From: Moorella sp. E308F | GTDB lineage: Bacteria; Bacillota; DSM-521; Neomoorellales; Neomoorellaceae | NCBI RefSeq assembly: GCF_006538365.1 | Contig: NZ_BJKN01000002.1 | Coordinates: 62,001-126,000 of the forward strand | Length of the DNA: 64,000 bases | Reading direction: 5' to 3' | In this document: piece after piece, positions 9,230-16,708 of the stretch | Numbering within the stretch: the first letter of the stretch is position 1 | How the letters are laid out: every line of letters starts with the position of its first letter | Made by a program: the position numbers and the translations under genes | Notes under the pieces: model-generated | Told to the model about the DNA's origin: nothing | Database searches by the model: none | Seen by the model: only the letters and a program-made list of their open reading frames with translations

Positions 9230-10082
9230 AAATTTCACCTGGATTATTATAACCCTGGTCCTGCTGCAAGCTTTGTTGATTATTATCCTCAATTTAAGCC
9301 ATTATGCCCGTGAAACTTTTCCTATTTTTTATCCGGAAAAGAACCCGACGTCTTATTTTATGATTTCATTTTTATTCTTATTAACCTATGTTGGTATAAT
9401 TTATATTTTATTTTCTGCCGCCCGCCGGGATATGCAGCTATTGCAGCAGGAACTGTACATCGAAAATTTAAAGGAGAGCCTGAAAAATTTACGCGCCCAG
9501 CGCCATGATTTCATCAGCCACCTGCAGACGGTCTACGGCCTGCTGCAGATGGAGATGGCTGACGCTGCCCTGGAATACATAACCTCTGTTTGCAACGAGG
9601 TGCGCCAGCCCACCCGCATCATCGAAGTCAACCAGCCGGTACTGGCGGCCCTTTTCCAGACCAAGGCTGCCGCAGCGGAAGCCCGGGGGATAAGCTTTCA
9701 ATATGAAATAAACAGCGATTTAAAGGGGTTTCTGCTGCCCCAGACGGATGCCACCAGTATCTTTGGCAACCTCCTGGACAACGCCATCGAAGCCGCCCTG
9801 GCCGCCCTGCCCGGTGTGGAAAAGCGCATCTGGCTGCGGATCTTTAATGCCGACAACTACTACTGCTTTGAGGTGGGCAACACCGGCCCGGCCATTCCCC
9901 TTGAGCTGCAGAAAAAAATTTTTGAAAGGGGTTTTACCACGAAGAAGGTCGATGAAGAGAACCACGGCCAGGGACTACACATCGTCCAAAAGCTGGTGGC
10001 AGCCCATAACGGCCAGATCAAGGTATACAGCAGCGACCAGGGGACGGTCTTTACGGTGAGATTTCCCGTTTTATCAACATAA
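9219..10082 (+). CDS. AgrC-like sensor histidine kinase
   Basis: A 287-aa kinase. Two membrane helices lie at about 8-26 and 46-66. A Spo0B/AgrC-type dimerisation helix follows with the phosphoacceptor motif RHDFISHLQTVYGLLQ (His96; another His at 101). The ATPase domain has the N-box NLLDNAIEAA (about 184-193) and G-box GQGLHIV (about 250-256). The ATG at 9219 is chosen because GGAAGGA lies 8 bases upstream; an in-frame ATG at 9198 has no such site. The gene precedes agrB and agrD, so the likely ligand is the processed AgrD peptide. No response regulator gene lies in the cassette or elsewhere in the window. Confidence 0.88.
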   Translation: MKSRNFTWIIITLVLLQALLIIILNLSHYARETFPIFYPEKNPTSYFMISFLFLLTYVGIIYILFSAARRDMQLLQQELYIENLKESLKNLRAQRHDFISHLQTVYGLLQMEMADAALEYITSVCNEVRQPTRIIEVNQPVLAALFQTKAAAAEARGISFQYEINSDLKGFLLPQTDATSIFGNLLDNAIEAALAALPGVEKRIWLRIFNADNYYCFEVGNTGPAIPLELQKKIFERGFTTKKVDEENHGQGLHIVQKLVAAHNGQIKVYSSDQGTVFTVRFPVLST

Positions 10083-10166
10083 TTTGCCATGGTGGCAGGA
10101 ATCTATGAAAATTTGTAGAAAGAATAATATGGAAGAATTAGCAAACATTTATGGAGCAGGCAAGCC

Positions 10167-10808
10167 TTGCTAAGCATTCACCGTTTAGCCCGAAGCAGTG
10201 CCGCGTACCTGGTGGCCAGGTTACCGGATGGTCAAAATAAACCGGAGGTAGAAGTAGTAGCCTTTGGCCTGGAGGTGGCCCTGGGAGCCAGCGTGCAGCT
10301 GCTTGTTTTTATGGCCACTGCCTGGTATTTGGGCCTGCTGCCGGAGATGATGGCAGCCCTCATAACCATGGCCACTTACCGTCTGCTGGCCGGCGGCGTG
10401 CACTGCAGCGCCTATTACCGCTGTCTGATTTTGTCATTGTTAACCCTTATCATTCTGGCCCACCTGGGCCGCTGGCTGGCAGGTGCTCTGGGAGGAAGTT
10501 TGCCGGTGGTTGTGCTGCTGGTATTTGCAGCCAGCCTGGTAATTGCCTGGCGCCGGGCACCGGCGGAATCGGCGGCGGCCCCCATTATCAACCCGGTGCG
10601 CAGGTCCAGGTTAAAGAAAGCCTGTTATTTATGGTTAGTTCTATGGCTGGCAACCGTTATGCTGGGTTATCACCTGGGGTGGCGCAGCAGCCTCCTGGCC
10701 AGCAGCCTGCTGGCTCTAGTTTTCCAGGACTTGGCCCTGACACCTTTTGGCTTTGCCGCCGTGGGGCGGGCAGACGGCGTGTTAAAACGCCTCCTGCCCC
10801 TGGGATAA
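10167..10808 (+). CDS. agrB: AgrB-like autoinducer peptide processing protease
   Basis: Integral-membrane Cys protease (213 aa) that cleaves AgrD precursors and forms the peptide ring. The catalytic pair is visible in LLAGGVHCSAYYRCL: His79 and Cys86, with the seven-residue spacing also found in staphylococcal AgrB (His77/Cys84). About five or six membrane segments follow. The basic PVRRSRLKK loop is a common feature of the family. The start is probably the TTG at 10167. It lies directly before the small agrD gene and after the kinase. Confidence 0.88.
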   Translation: MLSIHRLARSSAAYLVARLPDGQNKPEVEVVAFGLEVALGASVQLLVFMATAWYLGLLPEMMAALITMATYRLLAGGVHCSAYYRCLILSLLTLIILAHLGRWLAGALGGSLPVVVLLVFAASLVIAWRRAPAESAAAPIINPVRRSRLKKACYLWLVLWLATVMLGYHLGWRSSLLASSLLALVFQDLALTPFGFAAVGRADGVLKRLLPLG

Positions 10809-10834
10809 AACTGGAGAAAAGGAGGTGAAGTTTC

Positions 10835-10969
10835 ATGTTGAAGAAACTGGCGGCCACGGTAGTATCCCTGGGCGTGGCCCTGGCCGTCCTGGTGGCCAAT
10901 AGCAGCGTATGGCCGGCCAGTGTCTTGTTGTGGCACCAGCCGGAAGTCCCGGCCAGTTTAAGGAAGTAG
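10835..10969 (+). CDS. agrD: AgrD-like cyclic lactone autoinducer precursor, Ser type
   Basis: A 44-aa peptide with the layout of the cyclic-lactone autoinducer family: basic start (MLKKLA), amphipathic hydrophobic helix (about 5-21), an ANSS segment, a short core, and a conserved acidic/Pro tail (HQPEVPASLRK). Aligned on the tail with the clostridial form CLWFT-HEPDVP, the ring Cys position is Ser29, giving a predicted core SVLLW. There is no Cys anywhere in the peptide, so a thiolactone cannot form and an ester lactone is expected. The ATG follows aaaggaggtgaag, and agrB ends 26 bases upstream. A terminator follows at 10991. Confidence 0.85.
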   Translation: MLKKLAATVVSLGVALAVLVANSSVWPASVLLWHQPEVPASLRK

Positions 10970-10990
10970 CGTAAGGGATATTAGATAGCT

Positions 10991-11014
10991 AAGGGAGGTT
11001 CACTCCCTTTTTTT
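10991..11014 (+). terminator. Intrinsic terminator after agrD
   Basis: A 7-bp stem (aagggag/ctccctt) with a 5-base loop is followed by a T run. It ends the agr-like cassette and separates it from rlmN. Confidence 0.85.
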
Positions 11015-11021
11015 CTTTATC

Positions 11022-11052
11022 TTGACCCCGGCCGGGGACAATGTGGTATATT
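11022..11052 (+). promoter_or_regulatory. Candidate rlmN promoter
   Basis: TTGACC (11022-11027, 5/6) and TATATT (11047-11052, 5/6) are 19 bases apart, slightly long. It lies between the agr terminator and rlmN and would drive the rlmN-to-rpe operon. Confidence 0.5.
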
Positions 11053-11091
11053 ATGGTATAGCTTCATTCATAATAATGCCAGGGGATGGTT

Positions 11092-12159
11092 ATGACTACC
11101 AAGATTGACCTGCGGGGCCTGCTGCCCGAGGAACTGGCTCAACTGGCGGCAGAACTGGGTGAAGCGTCCTACCGCGGTCGGCAGCTTTTCCACTGGCTCC
11201 ACCGCCGCCGGGCTACCAGCCTGGAGGCAATGACCGAATTGCCCGGGGCTTTCCGGGCCCGGCTGGCCGGTCAGGCTGTCCTGCCACCGGTAGAGGTCAT
11301 AAACCGGAGGGTGGCGGCCGGCGGCCTGACCCGGAAGTTATTGCTGCGCCTGGCGGACGGTGAGCTGATTGAATGTGTACTTATGTCTTATGAAGATGGC
11401 CGCCGGCGGCAGACTGCCTGCCTGTCCAGCCAGGTGGGCTGCGCCATGGGTTGCACCTTTTGCGCCACCGGGCAGGGCGGCTTCCGCCGCAACCTCACGC
11501 CGGGGGAAATTGTCCTCCAGGCCCTGGCCCTGGTGAAAGATGTGCAGCTGCGGGACCCTGAGGCTCGCTTGAGCAACATCGTCTTTATGGGCATGGGCGA
11601 GCCCCTGCTTAATTACCGGGCCGTCTTAAAGGCGGTGCGTATCTTTGAACACCCGCAAGGGTGGGGTATAAGTCACCGGCGGATAACCATATCTACCTGT
11701 GGCCTGGTGCCCCAGATCAGGCAGCTGGCCGGGGAGAAGCCGCCCCTTGAACTGGCCGTTTCCCTCCATGCCGCCACCAATGAGCTGCGGGAGCGGTTAA
11801 TGCCCATTAACAGACGGTATCCCCTGGAAGAGCTGATTCCGGCCTGCCGCCACTATGGCCGGATAACGGGGCGGCGGGTTACCTTTGAATATGCCCTCAT
11901 TGCCGGTGTCAATGACCGCCGGGAAGACGCCGGGCGCCTGGTCGAGTTGCTCCAGGGGGTGCTGGCCTTTGTCAACCTGATCCCCTTAAACCCGGTTCCC
12001 GGCAGCCCCTACAAGGGTGTAAGCCGGGCGAAGGCGTGGCTTTTTGCCTCCTGGTTGCAAAAGGCCGGCCTGGCAGCTGCCGTGAGGGAAAGCCGGGGAC
12101 AGGATATCGCCGCCGCTTGCGGCCAGCTTCGCAGTAACGCCGGCCGGGAGGTGTTTTAA
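11092..12159 (+). CDS. rlmN: 23S rRNA (A2503-C2)/tRNA (A37-C2) methyltransferase RlmN
   Basis: Radical-SAM methyltransferase (about 355 aa) that methylates C2 of A2503 in 23S rRNA and A37 in tRNAs. The radical-SAM cluster motif is CAMGCTFCATG (CxxxCxxC). The GMGEPLLNY segment and the C-terminal active-site Cys in QDIAAACGQL are also present. The ATG at 11092 is favoured (AGGGG six bases upstream); an in-frame ATG at 11086 is the alternative. It shares its stop with the start of the next gene (taatg) and heads the cell-wall signalling operon. Confidence 0.95.
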   Translation: MTTKIDLRGLLPEELAQLAAELGEASYRGRQLFHWLHRRRATSLEAMTELPGAFRARLAGQAVLPPVEVINRRVAAGGLTRKLLLRLADGELIECVLMSYEDGRRRQTACLSSQVGCAMGCTFCATGQGGFRRNLTPGEIVLQALALVKDVQLRDPEARLSNIVFMGMGEPLLNYRAVLKAVRIFEHPQGWGISHRRITISTCGLVPQIRQLAGEKPPLELAVSLHAATNELRERLMPINRRYPLEELIPACRHYGRITGRRVTFEYALIAGVNDRREDAGRLVELLQGVLAFVNLIPLNPVPGSPYKGVSRAKAWLFASWLQKAGLAAAVRESRGQDIAAACGQLRSNAGREVF

Positions 12160-12908
12160 TGGATTGGCTGGAAAAAAACGAGCGTTTCTGGCAGCGACTC
12201 TTTGATAGCCTATTCCGCCGCGGAGTCGATGTCCCCCTCCAACCTGTGGAGATTGCCAAAAAACTGGCTAAAACTATGGTTGCCCAGCGCACGGTAAGCG
12301 TCAGCCGTGTCTACGTCCCCAATATTTACCTGGTTCATTTAAATCCCAAGGATTTTGAACGCCTGTCGGCCTTTGAACATGCCCTGGCTAGGGAACTAGC
12401 CGGCTACCTAGAGAAGAAAGCGGCCGAGCAAAATTTAACCATGGTCGGCGAACCCCGGGTAGAGCTGGAGGTAGAAGACGAACTGGCCCCGGGTGAGGTG
12501 CGTATCCACGCCCGCATGGAAGAAGGGCGGCCGGAGGAAGAGGGGAACGCCCATGTTGAAAGCGATACGTTAATTTACAAGGCCATCGATGCGGAGGAAG
12601 ATGACCGGCCAGGCCGGCCCTCCTTAAAGCTAACCGTTATTGCCGGGCCGGATGCGGGGCGTACGTTTCTCCTGCGGCCCGGGAAGCAGGTCCTGGGGCG
12701 CCAGCCAGTCTGCGATTTTATCCTGACCGACGAGCAGGTTTCCCGGCGCCACTGCCAGCTGGAAGAAAGCCATGACCGGGTCCTGCTGGTGGACCTGGGC
12801 AGCCGCAACGGCACTCTGGTTAACGGGAAGAGGGTGGAACGGGCCTTTTTGAACCCCGGCGACCGTATGCAGGTGGGCCGGACTGTGTTAGAATTACAGA
12901 TAAGCTAG
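12159..12908 (+). CDS. fhaA: DUF3662/FHA domain protein (FhaA-like)
   Basis: A 249-aa protein with an N-terminal DUF3662 domain (about 1-120) and a C-terminal FHA domain (about 150-245). FHA residues that bind phosphothreonine are visible: LGRQPVCDF, VSRRHCQLEE, GSRNGTLVNG. The layout matches mycobacterial FhaA, which binds phosphorylated cell-wall proteins. It is translationally coupled to rlmN and followed by a second FHA gene, a PP2C phosphatase, a RodA/FtsW protein, a PBP and a PASTA kinase. It is likely a substrate or reader of that kinase. Confidence 0.88.
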   Translation: MDWLEKNERFWQRLFDSLFRRGVDVPLQPVEIAKKLAKTMVAQRTVSVSRVYVPNIYLVHLNPKDFERLSAFEHALARELAGYLEKKAAEQNLTMVGEPRVELEVEDELAPGEVRIHARMEEGRPEEEGNAHVESDTLIYKAIDAEEDDRPGRPSLKLTVIAGPDAGRTFLLRPGKQVLGRQPVCDFILTDEQVSRRHCQLEESHDRVLLVDLGSRNGTLVNGKRVERAFLNPGDRMQVGRTVLELQIS

Positions 12909-12917
12909 CCGGAGCGG

Positions 12918-13409
12918 GTGGTTACGTTGGCGGAAATTTTGCTGGCCGGGTTGAGATTTGTTTTTGTAATTTTAATCTACCTTTTCCTGTGGCATGTCTT
13001 AAGGCTCATGTACCTGGAGCTGGCGCCGGGTCATCACATTAAGCGTACCCGTGGCACCGCTGGCCGGCCGGTTTTAACTGTCCTGGAAACAAAAAACGCA
13101 GGCATAAAAAAAGGAGAAAGATATCTCCTCGGCGAAAATATTACCATTGGCCGCGATCAACATAATGATATTGTAATTAACGACTTTCACGTTTCGGCCC
13201 GTCACGCTGTAATTACCCGTCGCGGCGAAGAATGGCAGTTAGTTGACCTGGATAGCACCAACGGGACTTACGTCAACGGCCACCTACTAACCGGCCCGCA
13301 GAGTTTACGGCCTGGCGATGAAGTACGGATTGGCGGCGTGACCTTTAAAGTGGGGTGGGAAGATGCGAGCCGAGGCCCTTTCCCATACCGGACTGGTGCG
13401 GCCCGGTAA
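12918..13409 (+). CDS. fhaB: FHA domain protein with membrane anchor (FhaB-like)
   Basis: A 163-aa protein with one N-terminal membrane helix (about 8-30) and a C-terminal FHA domain (about 65-150: TIGRDQHNDIVI, VSARHAVI, DSTNGTYVNG). This is the FhaB layout. The GTG start at 12918 lies 10 bases after fhaA. The 3' end overlaps the phosphatase gene by 47 bases in another frame. Expected role by family and context: recruits phosphorylated partners of the PASTA kinase at the membrane. Confidence 0.85.
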   Translation: MVTLAEILLAGLRFVFVILIYLFLWHVLRLMYLELAPGHHIKRTRGTAGRPVLTVLETKNAGIKKGERYLLGENITIGRDQHNDIVINDFHVSARHAVITRRGEEWQLVDLDSTNGTYVNGHLLTGPQSLRPGDEVRIGGVTFKVGWEDASRGPFPYRTGAAR

Positions 13410-14073
13410 TGAAGATTATTTTATTAGCGACGTTGAACGGGGGCTTTTCGCCGTAGCCGATGGTATGGGCGGGCACCAGGCCGGGGAAGTTGCCAGCCAC
13501 CTGGCTCTACGGGCCCTGCAGGACAGGCTTTTTTACGGGACAGCGGGGGAACCGTTGCCCCGGTTGCTGGCCGCGGCAGAATTTGCCAACGAGATAGTTT
13601 ACCGGTGCTCCCTGTCCAGCCGGGAACGGGCGGGGATGGGCACAACCATGACGGCCGTCTGGATAGTGGGATCAAGGGGTTTCCTGGTCCATATCGGCGA
13701 CAGCCGTGCTTACCTTTTTCGGGACGGACAGTTACAGGTATTAACTAACGATCATTCTTATGTCGGCGAACTAGTCCGCTGCGGCGGCCTGACGGCGGAA
13801 GAGGCCCGTCTGCATCCCCAGCGCAATATCCTTACCAGGGCACTGGGGACGGGGAATACGGTTGATATTGACAGCCGAGAAATTGAGCTGAAGCCGGGAG
13901 ACCGGTTGCTATTATGTACCGACGGCCTCTATGAGGTCATTCCCGATCAGGAGCTGGCGGACATCATGAACCGCCACCAGGAACTGGCTGGAGCTACCCG
14001 GCAATTGTTGCGACTGGCCCTGGAGCGGGGAGGGCCGGATAATGTTACGGTGGTGTTGGCCCTTTATGAGTAG
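13363..14073 (+). CDS. prpC: PP2C-family Ser/Thr protein phosphatase
   Basis: Metal-dependent phosphatase (236 aa) that reverses the PASTA kinase in this operon. Metal-binding and catalytic motifs are intact: GLVRPGNEDYF, FAVADGMGGHQAGE, HIGDSRAYLF, LLCTDGLYE and GGPDNVTVV. It corresponds to Bacillus PrpC/Stp1 and mycobacterial PstP. The ATG at 13363 lies inside the end of fhaB. Confidence 0.94.
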   Translation: MRAEALSHTGLVRPGNEDYFISDVERGLFAVADGMGGHQAGEVASHLALRALQDRLFYGTAGEPLPRLLAAAEFANEIVYRCSLSSRERAGMGTTMTAVWIVGSRGFLVHIGDSRAYLFRDGQLQVLTNDHSYVGELVRCGGLTAEEARLHPQRNILTRALGTGNTVDIDSREIELKPGDRLLLCTDGLYEVIPDQELADIMNRHQELAGATRQLLRLALERGGPDNVTVVLALYE

Positions 14074-14104
14074 TGGCGGTACCAGTACAAACCGGGGACA
14101 GGAG

Positions 14105-15322
14105 ATGGCCCTGCTAATCTGGCCGTCTTTAATCCTGGCTGCCGGGTACGGTTATATGGTAACTTTTGCCTCCCGCCAGCCCGGCTGGCATCCGGGCTAT
14201 GCTCTGGCCCTGCTGCTGGGGGGGTTCTGGGGGGCGCACCTGATTTTAAGGGCTACCCGCCATGGTGGCGATCAGTATCTCCTTCCCCTGGCGGCCACCC
14301 TAACGGCCCTGGGTCTTACCTTTTTGTTCCGACTGGACCCCGGACTCGCTTACCGCCAGATTATCTGGACCATAATGGGGCTTTTAGTCCTTATAGTCGT
14401 TGCTGTTGGTTTCCGGGATTACCAGCGCCTGGAACATTATCCCTACCTCTTTTTATCCCTGGGGCTTTTTTTCCTGCTTATTACCGTCCTGCTGGGGACG
14501 CGCATCGGCGGGGCCAAGAGCTGGCTGACCCTTGGTTCATTCCGTATGCAACCGGTAGAAGCTGTCAAGGTCCTCATGGTTATGTACCTGGCCGGGTATT
14601 TAAGCGACAAGAGGGAGCTGCTGATCCAGGGAGCCGGGCGTTTATCCTGGGGCCCCCTCCTGGTGGCTGTAGCCCTGGCCGTTTTATTGCTGGTCCTGCA
14701 GCGTGACCTGGGTTCAGCCCTGATTCTCCTCATTACTTTCCTGGCCATGCTCTACCTGGCCACCGGGAAATTACGCTTTTGTGTGGCAGGGGGAGCCTTA
14801 TTTAGTCTGGGAGCGGTACTGGCTTACCTGGTCTTCCCCTATCTCCGGGCGCGCATTGCCGTCTGGATCAACCCCTGGGCAGATTATAGCGGGGCCGGTT
14901 ACCAGGTTGTTCAGGCCCTGATCACCCTGGGGAGCGGCGGTATCTTTGGTACCGGCCTGGGCCTGGGTTATTCCGAGGTGATCCCGGCTGTTGCCACCGA
15001 CTTTATCTTTGCCACCATGGGCGAGGAAATGGGATTAATGGGCAGCCTGGGGGTTATCCTTCTCTACCTGCTGTTTGCCCTGCGAGGTTTCCGTGCCGCC
15101 CTCCGGGCCCCCGAGGAGCAGGGCGTACTGCTGGCTGGCGGGTTGACCGTACTCTGTACCTTCCAGGCCCTGATCATTATGGCCGGGGTTAGCAAGCTCC
15201 TGCCCCTGACGGGGGTAACCCTGCCGTTTGTCAGTTACGGCGGCAGTTCCCTGGTGATCAGCTACCTGTTGCTGGCTTTACTCCTCAATGTCAGCGCTGC
15301 CGGCCGGGAGGCAAAACCATGA
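14105..15322 (+). CDS. FtsW/RodA/SpoVE-family peptidoglycan polymerase
   Basis: SEDS-family glycosyltransferase (about 405 aa, about ten membrane helices) that polymerises lipid II. Family segments are visible: GGAKSWLTLGSFRMQPVEAVK, LQRDLGSALI, NPWADYSGAGYQVVQALI and PFVSYGGSSL. The start is uncertain: the ATG at 14105 has GGGGA upstream and begins at the first helix, while an in-frame ATG at 14066 would overlap prpC by 8 bases. It is followed by a class B PBP (4-base overlap), its usual transpeptidase partner. RodA versus FtsW cannot be settled from sequence alone. Confidence 0.92.
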   Translation: MALLIWPSLILAAGYGYMVTFASRQPGWHPGYALALLLGGFWGAHLILRATRHGGDQYLLPLAATLTALGLTFLFRLDPGLAYRQIIWTIMGLLVLIVVAVGFRDYQRLEHYPYLFLSLGLFFLLITVLLGTRIGGAKSWLTLGSFRMQPVEAVKVLMVMYLAGYLSDKRELLIQGAGRLSWGPLLVAVALAVLLLVLQRDLGSALILLITFLAMLYLATGKLRFCVAGGALFSLGAVLAYLVFPYLRARIAVWINPWADYSGAGYQVVQALITLGSGGIFGTGLGLGYSEVIPAVATDFIFATMGEEMGLMGSLGVILLYLLFALRGFRAALRAPEEQGVLLAGGLTVLCTFQALIIMAGVSKLLPLTGVTLPFVSYGGSSLVISYLLLALLLNVSAAGREAKP

Positions 15323-16704
15323 AAACCGGGGTGCGCCGCCTGGCCCTGGCGACAGGTGTATTTTTCGTCATTCTCATTGTGTACCTGACCTACATCCAGG
15401 CCATAGCCGGGGAGAGGCTCTATTTAAACCCCCTGAACCCGCGTTTGAACCTGGTTGAGCAGCAAACCGAGCGCGGGACGATTTATGATCGCGCCGGCAG
15501 GGTCCTGGCCCGGACGGTGGGGAACCCGGGCCAGTTCCAGCGCCAGTATCCCTACGGCCAGGCGGCGGCCCAGGTGGTGGGGTATGTTTCCGGGCGCTTT
15601 GGCAGCAGTGGCCTGGAAGCCAGCCGGGATGGCGATCTCCTCGGTCTTACCGGCTGGCAGCAGCTGGTCAATAAAGGCCGGCGTTTAATAGGCCAGGCGG
15701 CCCGGGGGAATGATCTGCACCTCACCCTGGATGCCGATTTACAAAGCCTGGCAACGAACCTGCTGGCCGGCCGGCGGGGAGCGGTTGTCGCCCTGGACCC
15801 GCGCACCGGTGCCGTCCTGGCCCTGGCCAGCAGCCCGGCCTTTGACCCCAACCGGCTGGAGGAGGAATGGCAGCGGATTAATAGCCCCGGCGCCGGCAGT
15901 CCCCTCCTGAACCGGGCCATCCAGGGTCTCTATCCCCCCGGTTCGATTATGAAGCTGGTAACGGCCACCGCGGCCCTGGAAGCCGACCCCGGTATTTTGC
16001 AGCGTGATTTCTACTGCCCGGGTTACCTGGAGGTCCAGGGCTGGAAGCTTACCTGCCCCCGGCCCCATGGCCACCTGAATTTCCAGCAGGCCATGATGTA
16101 TTCCTGCAATGTTACCTTTGCCACCCTGGCCCTGGAAGCCGGGGCGGATAAATTCAAAGAAACGGCAGCCCTGTATGGCTTTGATAAACCTTTAAAGTTC
16201 GACCTGCCAGTCGAGGAATCCCGGGTGCCGGGCCGCCTGGATGCCAGCGCCCTGGCAGGGAGTTCCATTGGCCAGGGGGCCGTACTGGCAACGCCCCTGC
16301 AAATGGCCATGGTCACGGCCGCTATTGCCAATAAGGGTATCTTAATGCAGCCTTACCTGGTCGAGAAGGTAACGGCAGCAGGTGGCCGGCTCCTCTGGCA
16401 GGCTGTGCCGCGGCCTCTCCAGGTGGTAACCGGGGCCAGAGTAGCGGCGGATATTAAAAATGCCATGGTGGCTACAGTAAACGGTGGGACAGCTACGGCT
16501 GCAAGCTTACCGGGGACTCAGGTGGCGGCCAAAACAGGCTCCGCCCAGAATCCCGGGGGCGAAACCCATGCCTGGCTGGTGGCTTTTGCTCCGGCGGAAG
16601 AACCGCGGATTGCTGTAGCCGTTGTCGTGGAAAATGCTGGTGCGGGTGGCGCGGTAGCAGCCCCCATTGCCCGGGAAATTATGGCGGCAGCCTTGAGGCG
16701 GTGA
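15319..16704 (+). CDS. pbpA: Class B penicillin-binding protein (PbpA-like transpeptidase)
   Basis: Peptidoglycan transpeptidase (461 aa) with one N-terminal membrane helix (about 8-28). It has a short pedestal domain including RGTIYDRAGRVLA and a complete transpeptidase domain: SxxK in PPGSIMKLV, SxN in MYSCNVTF and KTG in AAKTGSAQ. It is shorter than PBP2/PBP3 (580-700 aa) and close to actinobacterial PbpA. It overlaps the SEDS gene by 4 bases and precedes the PASTA kinase by 4 bases. Confidence 0.92.
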   Translation: MKTGVRRLALATGVFFVILIVYLTYIQAIAGERLYLNPLNPRLNLVEQQTERGTIYDRAGRVLARTVGNPGQFQRQYPYGQAAAQVVGYVSGRFGSSGLEASRDGDLLGLTGWQQLVNKGRRLIGQAARGNDLHLTLDADLQSLATNLLAGRRGAVVALDPRTGAVLALASSPAFDPNRLEEEWQRINSPGAGSPLLNRAIQGLYPPGSIMKLVTATAALEADPGILQRDFYCPGYLEVQGWKLTCPRPHGHLNFQQAMMYSCNVTFATLALEAGADKFKETAALYGFDKPLKFDLPVEESRVPGRLDASALAGSSIGQGAVLATPLQMAMVTAAIANKGILMQPYLVEKVTAAGGRLLWQAVPRPLQVVTGARVAADIKNAMVATVNGGTATAASLPGTQVAAKTGSAQNPGGETHAWLVAFAPAEEPRIAVAVVVENAGAGGAVAAPIAREIMAAALRR

Positions 16705-16708
16705 CTCA

